NCBI GenBank assembly: GCA_903843225.1
Contig: CAIMOX010000016.1
Coordinates: forward strand, 103,358 to 159,633
Source of the DNA: an uncultured Actinomycetes bacterium
Lineage (GTDB): Bacteria > Actinomycetota > Actinomycetes > Nanopelagicales > Nanopelagicaceae
DNA length: 56,276 bases
Direction: 5' to 3'
The number at the start of each line of letters is the position of its first letter. Position 1 is the stretch's first letter. The translations under genes and the position numbers were made by a program. The notes below the pieces were generated by a model. The model was not told the DNA's origin and did not search any database. It saw only the letters and a list, made by a program, of their open reading frames with translations. Shown here one piece after another: positions 50,443 to 56,276 of this stretch.

Positions 50443-51761
50443 TATGAGATCGCGGCAAACCCATCTGCAATGTCTGCCTTGATGTCATTGATATTTTCAA
50501 TGCCAACAGAGAGGCGGATTAGCCCTGGGGTTACTCCCGCAGCACTTAACTCTTCAGGTGAGAGCTGTGAGTGAGTTGTTGATGCCGGGTGAATTACTAA
50601 TGATCGAACATCACCGATATTTGCGACATGGGAGTGGAGTTTGAGCGCTTCAACAAATTTCTGTCCCGCTGCAATTCCGCCCTTGATCTCAAAGGAGAGC
50701 ACTGAGCCACTTCCCTGAGGTGAGTACTTGGTAGCAAGCGCGTGGTACTTCGATGATGGCAACGAAGAGTAGTTGACGCTCAAAACTTCAGGTCGCGTCT
50801 CTAGCCAGGCTGCAAGGGTCTGAGCATTTGAGACGTGACGTTCCATGCGAAGTGAGAGCGTCTCAAGTCCTTGAGCAAGCAACCAGGCGTTAAATGGGCT
50901 GACGGCAGCACCGGTATCGCGAAGTAAGGTCAAGCGGATCTTGAAGATATACGAGAGGTTTGCACCGAATGGCGAGCCAACTCCGAGCGCTTGTGCGTAA
51001 ACGAGGCCATGATAAGAAGGATCTGGCTCATTAAAGCTCGGGAACTTCGTCGCCTGCTTTGCATAATCAAAGCGACCAGCATCTACGATCGCACCGACTA
51101 CTGCATTTCCGTGACCTGAAAGGAACTTCGTCGCCGAGTGCACAACAACATCTGCGCCATGTTCAATCGGACGGATTAAGAATGGTGTTGCGACGGTGTT
51201 ATCGACGATCAGTGGAACTCCGGCATCGTGCGCCACCTTTGCTACTGCAGCGATATCCAGAATTTCATTAGATGGATTTGAAATCGTCTCACCAAAGAGC
51301 GCCTTGGTATTTGGGCGGATCGCAGCCTTCCATGACTCTGGGTCAGATGGATTATCAACGAAGGTAACGTCAATGCCAAACTTTTTGAAGGTGTAGTGGA
51401 ACAAGTTATAAGTACCGCCATAGAGCGCCGGCGACGAGACGATGTGATCACCTGATTCCGCAACATTGAGAATCGCATATGTTGTTGCAGCAGACCCTGA
51501 GGCAAGGAGTAATGAAGCTACGCCACCTTCAAGTGATGCGATGCGCTGCTCGACGGCATCTTGTGTTGGGTTCATGATGCGGGTGTAAATATTTCCAAGT
51601 TCGGCCAGTCCGAAGAGATCTGCGGCATGCTTGGTATCGCGGAATTGGTAGGCAGTTGTTTGGTAGAGCGGAAGTGCACGGGCACCCGTGGTTGGATCCG
51701 GAACTTGACCGGCGTGAACCTGACGAGTTTCAAAGGATGCGGTTGATAGATCAAATGACAT
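50442..51761 (-). CDS. metY: O-acetylhomoserine sulfhydrylase (Cys/Met metabolism PLP enzyme)
   Basis: A PLP enzyme of 439 residues that makes homocysteine from O-acetylhomoserine and sulfide. FETRQVHAGQVPDPTTGARALPLYQTTAYQF at the start, YTRIMNPTQDAVEQRIASLEGG near 60-81, VVVHSATKFLSGHGN with the PLP lysine near 210 and the C-terminal VGIENINDIKADI are typical of the long MetY type. AGAGGGAG (51775-51768) lies six bases before the ATG and can pair with an upstream CCCTC, which supports riboswitch control. Confidence 0.92.
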   Translation of the reverse strand: MSFDLSTASFETRQVHAGQVPDPTTGARALPLYQTTAYQFRDTKHAADLFGLAELGNIYTRIMNPTQDAVEQRIASLEGGVASLLLASGSAATTYAILNVAESGDHIVSSPALYGGTYNLFHYTFKKFGIDVTFVDNPSDPESWKAAIRPNTKALFGETISNPSNEILDIAAVAKVAHDAGVPLIVDNTVATPFLIRPIEHGADVVVHSATKFLSGHGNAVVGAIVDAGRFDYAKQATKFPSFNEPDPSYHGLVYAQALGVGSPFGANLSYIFKIRLTLLRDTGAAVSPFNAWLLAQGLETLSLRMERHVSNAQTLAAWLETRPEVLSVNYSSLPSSKYHALATKYSPQGSGSVLSFEIKGGIAAGQKFVEALKLHSHVANIGDVRSLVIHPASTTHSQLSPEELSAAGVTPGLIRLSVGIENINDIKADIADGFAAIS

Positions 51762-51769
51762 TTGTATCT

Positions 51770-51818
51770 CCCTCTAGCTAAAAAGGAGGGTCCTACGGCG
51801 AATTGCTGTATCAGACCC
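51770..51818 (-). promoter_or_regulatory. Expression platform of the SAM-IV riboswitch (competing hairpins)
   Basis: On the minus strand GGGTC (51818-51814) can pair with GACCC (51792-51788), followed by a TTTTT run (51784-51780), which looks like a terminator. Alternatively CCCTC (51790-51786) can pair with GAGGG (51774-51770), which is part of the metY Shine-Dalgarno. The two helices share three bases and exclude each other. The choice between transcriptional and translational control is not settled by sequence. Confidence 0.55.
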
Positions 51819-51819
51819 A

Positions 51820-51926
51820 CGCTTGCCGATGCACTGTGCATGCGACCTGGTCTTCACCCGGAGCACCCCACCGTGGTGGAGGGTTGCCGTCCAATAAGCC
51901 GGGGCTAAACATTGGAACTCGTGACC
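51820..51926 (-). promoter_or_regulatory. SAM-IV riboswitch upstream of metY-metX
   Basis: The minus strand reads GGTCACGAG, then CAATGTTTAGCCCCGGCTTATTG, GGCAACCCTCCACC, ACGGTGGGGTGCTCCGGGTGA and AGACCAGG. This is the ordered core of the SAM-IV class, which is largely restricted to actinobacteria. GGTCAC pairs with GTGAAGACC to close P1 (51926 to 51849). The core G-rich segment GGTGGGGTGCTCC follows the family closely. Binding of S-adenosylmethionine should lower metY-metX expression. Confidence 0.9.
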
Positions 51927-51944
51927 GATAGAAATACTAAAGGT

Positions 51945-53642
51945 TTAGTTAGATTCCGTCCAATGCGAGGTGATCGGTAGGCGGCGATCTTTGCCAAAGG
52001 CCCGGGATGAGATCTTGGTGCCGGGTGGATATTGGCGACGCTTGTATTCAGCGCGGTCGACCATACGGATCGTCTTCATCGCCAACTCGGGCGCAAGGCC
52101 AGCGGCGAGTAGCCCTTCGAGCCCACCATCTTCATCAATATAGATCGAGAGCATGCGATCTAGGGTTGGGTAATCAGGGAGTGAATCACTATCTACCTGC
52201 CCAGGGCGCAACTCAGCTGACGGCTCCTTATTGATGGAGTTCTCGGGAATCGGTTCAACTTCGCCGTTCTGGCGCGCCTGCGCATTACGCCATTTGGCGA
52301 TCGCCCAGACTTCCATCTTCAAAAGATCTTTGATCGGCGCATACCCTCCGACGGCATCGCCATACAAGGTTGAGTATCCAACGGCGAGCTCTGACTTATT
52401 TCCGGTGGCCAAAACAAGATGACCATCTTGATTAGATAGTCCCATCAACGTTGTTCCGCGAACTCGAGCCTGAACATTCTCCTCAGCAACTCCGGTCAGT
52501 CCGAGTTCACTTAAGAAGCTATTCACCATTGGCTGAATCGGGATTACTGAATAGTTGAGTCCGATGCGGCTAGCGCTATCGGCAGCATCGCTGAGTGAAT
52601 GCTCACTTGAATATTGGCTTGGGAGTGAGACGCCAAAGACTCGACGGGCACCAATTGCATCCGCGGCGATTGCTGCAACGACTGCAGAATCAATACCGCC
52701 AGAGAGTCCGAGCAAAATACTTTTAAAATTATTCTTCTCAACGTAGTCGCGAAGCCCTACAACTAAGGCCTGCCAGATTTGAGCGGCATCTACTTCTCGT
52801 ACTGCAATTCCTGGCGTTGATTTCTTGTACTTAGCGATCGGTGTATCTGCCAGCACGAGATCGGGGGTAGCTGAATTCACCACAAGATCAAGGTCGACGA
52901 TCATGAGGCCGTCATCAAATTGAGGGGCTCGGGCGATAGTCGCTCCGTTCTCATCTACAACCACTGAGTCACCATCAAAGACGAGATCATCTTGGCCGCC
53001 AGTCATATTGACGTAACACAACGGGGCCGCGATTTCACGCGCGCGGGTAGCGACGAGGCTCGCGCGCACGTCATTCTTTCCCCGCTCAAATGGGCTGCCA
53101 TTCGGAACTACAACAAGCCCGGGTCTACGCGCGGCGAGATCAGAGACCACACCATCGCTGTGCCAAATATCTTCACAGATCGCGACTCCGACGTCGACGC
53201 CATGCAATCGAAAAACGAGCGATCCACTGCCAGAGACAAAGTTTCGGAACTCGTCAAAGACGCCATAGTTCGGGAGATGCCGTTTGGCATACTTAGCGAC
53301 GATCTGACCGCGGTGTACTACTGCAACACAATTTTGTGGGGCACCGTTGAGATCTTCATCAAGGTAACCGATCACTGCCGTGAGGTTCGGTGCGATCTCG
53401 CCGATTGAATCAGCCACTTCGGCGATCACCTTACGAGAAGCCTTGCGGAAGGTTGAACGGAGCGCGAGATCTTCTACTGGATAGCCGGTAAGCACCATCT
53501 CGGGAAAGACCAAGAGATGGGCATCGGCGAGCGCAGCCTTCTCGGCATATTCAAGAATGAGAGCGCGATTCTTGATCAGATCGCCCACCGTAGGGTTGAT
53601 CTGAGCAAGTCCTACGCGTAGTTGCGACCTTTGGCTGCTCAC
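51945..53642 (-). CDS. nadE: Glutamine-dependent NAD+ synthetase
   Basis: A two-domain enzyme of 565 residues starting at GTG. The N-terminal nitrilase-type amidase has the glutamate in LVFPEMVLTGYP near residue 45-56, the lysine in AKRHLPNYGVFDE near 118-130 and the cysteine in VAICEDIWH near 153-161. The synthetase has the ATP loop LLGLSGGIDSAVVAAIAADA near 311-330, and QARVRGTTLMGLSNQDGHLVLATGNKSELAVGY near 393-425. It makes NAD+ from deamido-NAD+ with glutamine as nitrogen source. Confidence 0.93.
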   Translation of the reverse strand: MSSQRSQLRVGLAQINPTVGDLIKNRALILEYAEKAALADAHLLVFPEMVLTGYPVEDLALRSTFRKASRKVIAEVADSIGEIAPNLTAVIGYLDEDLNGAPQNCVAVVHRGQIVAKYAKRHLPNYGVFDEFRNFVSGSGSLVFRLHGVDVGVAICEDIWHSDGVVSDLAARRPGLVVVPNGSPFERGKNDVRASLVATRAREIAAPLCYVNMTGGQDDLVFDGDSVVVDENGATIARAPQFDDGLMIVDLDLVVNSATPDLVLADTPIAKYKKSTPGIAVREVDAAQIWQALVVGLRDYVEKNNFKSILLGLSGGIDSAVVAAIAADAIGARRVFGVSLPSQYSSEHSLSDAADSASRIGLNYSVIPIQPMVNSFLSELGLTGVAEENVQARVRGTTLMGLSNQDGHLVLATGNKSELAVGYSTLYGDAVGGYAPIKDLLKMEVWAIAKWRNAQARQNGEVEPIPENSINKEPSAELRPGQVDSDSLPDYPTLDRMLSIYIDEDGGLEGLLAAGLAPELAMKTIRMVDRAEYKRRQYPPGTKISSRAFGKDRRLPITSHWTESN

Positions 53643-53745
53643 ATGCTCAGCCTACAGGCACTACTCTTTTCGTACCCAGATACCCATCCACGGCAACAGA
53701 GACCTCATGGCTTTGATTGCAGGAGTGGACCGGAAAGGTCTTCAT

Positions 53746-54537
53746 ATGCGCGTCACAACCTCTGAACTTAACCTCCGTAAAAAGCGCGGCGAGAAGTGGG
53801 CAATGCTCACCGCCTACGACTCGATGATCGCCAATATCCTCGATAGCGCCGGGATCCCGGTTCTCTTAGTGGGCGACTCCGCCGGCAATAATTTCCTTGG
53901 CGAAGAGAACACCATCCCCGTCACAGTCGATGAGTTAATCGCGCTCTCACGAGCAGTCGTCCGCGGATCAAGCAACGCAATGGTCGTCGCTGACTTTCCC
54001 TTTGGCTCCTACGAGAGCGGACCAGAGGCAGCGCTTGCTACTGGTATTCGCTTCTTCAAAGAAGCAAAGGTTCAAGCGGTAAAACTTGAAGGTGGCTCAA
54101 AGGTTGTGCCCCAGATTCAGACACTGATCGCCGCCGGAATCCCAGTAATGGGCCACCTTGGCTTAACACCCCAGTCAGTGCATGCACTCGGGGGTTTTAA
54201 AGTTCAGGGTCGCGGCGACGATGGCGAGCGAATCAAGGCCGATGCCCGCGCCTTAGCGGCCGCCGGCGTTTTTGCGATCGTTCTCGAATTAGTCCCAGAA
54301 GAGCTTGCCGCTGAAATCGCTGCTGAACTCTCGATCCCCATCATCGGAATTGGCGCTGGCAAGTTAGTGGATGCCCAGGTACTGGTCTGGACCGACCTCA
54401 TGGGACTCACGGTCGGAGCCCCAAAGTTCGCCAAGTCTTACCTCGATGGTCGAGCACTGATCGCAGATGCAGCAAAGCGCTGGGCAGATGATGTTCGAGA
54501 TGGCGCCTTTCCTGGACCTGAGCAGACCTTTCACTAA
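53746..54537 (+). CDS. panB: 3-methyl-2-oxobutanoate hydroxymethyltransferase
   Basis: The first committed enzyme of pantothenate synthesis, 263 residues, a TIM barrel. MLTAYDSMIANILDSAGIPVLLVGDSAGNNFLGEENT near residue 20-56, VVADFPFGSYES near 84-95, VKLEGG near 114, GHLGLTPQSVHALGGFKVQGR near 137-157 and IPIIGIGAGKLVDAQVLVW near 197-215 are typical. The ATG at 53746 is chosen because GGAAAGG (53732-53738) lies seven bases upstream and the family normally starts MR-type here; an ATG at 53707 adds 13 unconserved residues. Confidence 0.93.
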   Translation: MRVTTSELNLRKKRGEKWAMLTAYDSMIANILDSAGIPVLLVGDSAGNNFLGEENTIPVTVDELIALSRAVVRGSSNAMVVADFPFGSYESGPEAALATGIRFFKEAKVQAVKLEGGSKVVPQIQTLIAAGIPVMGHLGLTPQSVHALGGFKVQGRGDDGERIKADARALAAAGVFAIVLELVPEELAAEIAAELSIPIIGIGAGKLVDAQVLVWTDLMGLTVGAPKFAKSYLDGRALIADAAKRWADDVRDGAFPGPEQTFH

Positions 54538-54559
54538 AGTCTGAAGGTTTGCCCCTTAA

Positions 54560-54588
54560 CTGACACAAGCACTCTCGCGCCTTAAGGT
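54560..54588 (+). promoter_or_regulatory. Promoter of the MFS transporter, leaderless type
   Basis: CTGACA (54560-54565) and TAAGGT (54583-54588) are separated by exactly 17 bp. Seven bases then lead to the ATG at 54596 and no Shine-Dalgarno is present. The best complete example of the leaderless pattern in the window after the SOS promoter. Confidence 0.6.
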
Positions 54589-54595
54589 TTCTCCC

Positions 54596-55858
54596 ATGAG
54601 TAAGTTTGCGATCGACCTTACCCCGCTAAAAAAATATCGAGAGTTGCGGCTTCTCTTTACCTCGGGGCTCGTGACCCGACTTGGCTCGATGGTCACCTAT
54701 GTCGCGCTTCCCTTTCAGATCAAGGATCTCACCAACTCCTATATCGCCGTTGGTTTGATGGGCGCTGCCCAAATCATCCCCCTGATTCTCTTTAGCCTCT
54801 ATGGCGGGGTACTCGCTGATTCGCTCGACCGCAAGAAGCTGATCTTCATTACCGAGTTCGGGTCACTTGGGTTATCAGCGCTTTTGCTTGCAAACTCCTT
54901 GCTCCATAAACCCCATTTAATACTGCTTTACTTCGTCGCCGCCGGAGTCACCGCACTCGATGGTCTTCAAACTCCAAGTCTCTCCGCAATCGTTCCGCGG
55001 ATTGTTGACCATAAAGATTTGCCATCAGTGACCGCTCTCATGAGTATCCGTTGGCAGGTTGGCGCAGTAATCGCGCCGGCGATTGGTGGAATCATGATCT
55101 CAACCCTTGGCGTTAAATCTGCTTACTTCCTCGATGTCGCAACCTTTATCTTCTCACTCTCATTGATTTCTCGGATGAAACCAGTACCACCAAGTGAGAA
55201 GGCGACTCCTGCTTCTCTGGCGTCGCTGATCGATGGAGTGAAATATGCGGCACGGCGTAAGGATTTGCTGGGTACATACATCGTCGACTTCGCTGCCATG
55301 TTCTTTGCAATGCCGAATGCCCTCTTCCCTTTTTGGGCTGACCATATTCACGCCCGGTGGGCTCTCGGGCTCTTCTACTCAGCCGGAATTATCGGGGCGA
55401 TTGTCGTAACTCTGACGAGTGGCTGGATGAAGAGCTATCCATTCCATGGTCGAGCCGTCACCTATGCCGCACTTGGCTGGGCCGCGGCCATTGCGCTCTC
55501 GGCGACGACCAATAATTTGTGGGTGATCCTCTTCTTCCTCTCACTTGCGGGGGCATCTGATCAGGTCTCGGCGATGATGCGAGCAAATATCTGGAACCAA
55601 TCGATCGCCGATGAATATCGGGGACGGTTGGCAGGAATCGAACTCCTCTCCTATGCAGTGGGTCCCATGGGTGGTCAATTGCGCGCCGGCGCGATGGCGG
55701 CATGGACGACATTGCGGATCTCCATCGCTGGCGGCGGGCTTATTTGCCTGGGATTTGTCGCTTTAAGTGCGAAATTGATGCCTGATTTTCTCAATTATGA
55801 CGTTCGGAGCAATAAATTCGCGGTCGAGAAGCGAAATTCGCAAGGATCGAGTAATTAG
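54596..55858 (+). CDS. MFS transporter, EntS/enterobactin-exporter-like family
   Basis: A membrane protein of 420 residues with about twelve helices. LFTSGLVTRLGSMVTYVALPFQIKDLTNSYIAVGLMGAAQIIPLILFSLYGGVLADSLDRKKLI near residue 20-84 is the typical opening of the MFS_3 family, with the loop GGVLADSLDRKK as motif A. Members export siderophores, drugs or other metabolites. No substrate clue is found in the neighbours. The last residues are polar and probably cytoplasmic. Confidence 0.85.
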   Translation: MSKFAIDLTPLKKYRELRLLFTSGLVTRLGSMVTYVALPFQIKDLTNSYIAVGLMGAAQIIPLILFSLYGGVLADSLDRKKLIFITEFGSLGLSALLLANSLLHKPHLILLYFVAAGVTALDGLQTPSLSAIVPRIVDHKDLPSVTALMSIRWQVGAVIAPAIGGIMISTLGVKSAYFLDVATFIFSLSLISRMKPVPPSEKATPASLASLIDGVKYAARRKDLLGTYIVDFAAMFFAMPNALFPFWADHIHARWALGLFYSAGIIGAIVVTLTSGWMKSYPFHGRAVTYAALGWAAAIALSATTNNLWVILFFLSLAGASDQVSAMMRANIWNQSIADEYRGRLAGIELLSYAVGPMGGQLRAGAMAAWTTLRISIAGGGLICLGFVALSAKLMPDFLNYDVRSNKFAVEKRNSQGSSN

Positions 55859-56061
55859 CGATTCCCTCACTCTATAAAAGTGAATCGATGAAATAAAAAA
55901 TCGCTATCAAAATCTGCGAAATGCATAAAAAAATAAAAAAATAATGTTGCGACACGCACTCGCTTTTTTACCGAAAATAGTGGCGCAATTCTCTATTTGA
56001 TGTCAGGCTTCTCCTTGAACAGATTCGGTGACGGATCGAATCATTCTGATAGGAGACTCAC
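55859..56061. other. AT-rich intergenic region before the histone H1-like gene
   Basis: These 203 bases hold no gene. The first part contains an imperfect inverted repeat from CGATTC near 55859 to GAATCG near 55887, then A-rich tracts near 55890-55945. The A-tracts could bend DNA. TTGAAC at 56015-56020 could be a -35, but no good -10 follows at the right distance. AGGAG at 56051-56055 is the ribosome binding site of the next gene. Confidence 0.6.
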
Positions 56062-56276
56062 ATGGCTGCAGCTAAGAAAACTGCTCCAAAGCGTCGCAAG
56101 GCCGCTGCAAAGAAGGCTGCTCCAGCAGCTAAGAAGGCAGCTCCAAAGCGTCGTAAGAAGGCCGCTGCAAAGAAGGCTGCTCCAGCAGCTAAGAAGGCAG
56201 CTCCAAAGCGTCGTAAGAAGGCCGCTGCAAAGAAGGCTGCTCCAGCAGCTAAGAAGGCAGCTCCAAAGCGTCGTAA
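56062..56276 (+). CDS. Histone H1-like Lys/Ala/Pro-rich DNA-binding protein, N-terminal part
   Basis: The frame is open to the window end, so the 3' end is missing. About 71 residues are visible. The protein starts MAAAKKTAPKRRK and then repeats the 20-residue unit AAAKKAAPAAKKAAPKRRKK. It has no hydrophobic core and is very basic, like the C-terminal tails of histone H1, HupB/HU2 and the bacterial Hc1/AlgP-type nucleoid proteins. AGGAG lies six bases before the ATG. It probably compacts DNA. The final bases TAA of the window are not an in-frame stop. Confidence 0.8.
   Translation, partial: MAAAKKTAPKRRKAAAKKAAPAAKKAAPKRRKKAAAKKAAPAAKKAAPKRRKKAAAKKAAPAAKKAAPKRR
56101..56276 (+). repeat. Perfect 60-bp tandem repeat, about 2.9 copies to the window edge
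   Basis: Bases 56101-56160, 56161-56220 and 56221-56276 are identical over their shared length, including every silent position. The unit encodes exactly 20 residues. Each unit is itself built from smaller AAAKKAAP-like pieces. The array continues past the window. Confidence 0.95.

Noticed and set aside
55859-55890. A terminator after the MFS gene.
   Set aside because: The inverted repeat is imperfect and is followed by A-rich, not T-rich, sequence on the plus strand.
56274-56276. TAA at the very end of the window as stop of the H1-like gene.
   Set aside because: It is out of frame; the reading frame ends with a partial codon AA, which the repeat continues as AAG.
56101-56276. The 60-bp repeats as a CRISPR array.
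   Set aside because: There are no spacers; the units are contiguous, in frame and coding.

Overview
The window reads as a continuous chromosomal stretch from a compact actinobacterium. The markers are actinobacterial families (SepH, DUF3040, DUF6504, DUF7455), a SAM-IV riboswitch, a heterodimeric CrtYc/CrtYd lycopene cyclase, class II DAHP synthase, an HrdB-type principal sigma factor and a LexA box of the actinobacterial type. GC is moderate (about half), intergenic gaps are tiny, and many neighbours overlap by ATGA or TAATG or convergently at their 3' ends. This, with the carotenoid genes and vitamin salvage, suggests a streamlined aquatic actinobacterium such as Nanopelagicales (acI). That placement is inference, not something the sequence proves. 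No tRNA, rRNA, insertion sequence, prophage or CRISPR array was seen, and no gene-free stretch exceeds 300 bases.

Layout. 1-0.6 kb: end of an ABC-2 permease. 0.6-5.9 kb (minus): a damage-tolerance operon, DUF6504 - dnaE2 - dinB - DUF3040. A perfect LexA palindrome at its head contains the start codon of the first gene. 6.0-19.4 kb: a carotenoid region. Its plus-strand run is hydrolase - crtA-like - cruF - cruG-like - desaturase, followed by crtE-crtI, crtB and the convergent crtYc-crtYd. Interleaved are metF, a CDP-alcohol phosphotransferase-like gene and a purine salvage pair (NCS2 permease - apt). 19.46-20.7 kb: a TPP riboswitch whose P1 helix contains the ribosome binding site of a PnuT-like thiamine transporter, followed without a gap by a P-loop kinase. 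20.7-30.7 kb: PASTA kinase, endonuclease IV, two EamA transporters, threonine aldolase, Ogt, DAHP synthase, phosphofructokinase and xylulokinase.

30.7-37.1 kb (minus): a conserved housekeeping block, suhB-like - rplS - lepB - rnhB - yraN - comM - dprA - era. 37.2-47.1 kb: sepH, a phosphatase-family gene divergent from a Tat-exported PHP protein with a Pho-box-like direct repeat between them, then parC without its C-terminal beta-pinwheel, a membrane acyltransferase and parE. 47.3-53.6 kb: DUF7455, a CDGSH protein, rpoD, metX and metY behind a SAM-IV riboswitch, and nadE. 53.7-56.3 kb: panB, an MFS transporter and the start of a histone H1-like Lys/Ala/Pro protein built from perfect 60-bp repeats.

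How the parts work together. CrtE, CrtB and CrtI should make lycopene, and CrtYc/CrtYd cyclise ends to beta rings. The CruF, second desaturase, CrtA and CruG set predicts an end group that is hydrated, further desaturated, oxidised and glycosylated. A recurring signal is a TANNNT hexamer 6-9 bases before the start codon with no Shine-Dalgarno, which suggests many leaderless transcripts. The most original leads are the SOS operon with its start codon inside the LexA box, the TPP-controlled transporter-kinase pair, the truncated ParC, the apt gene without a canonical start codon, and the carotenoid end-group cluster.
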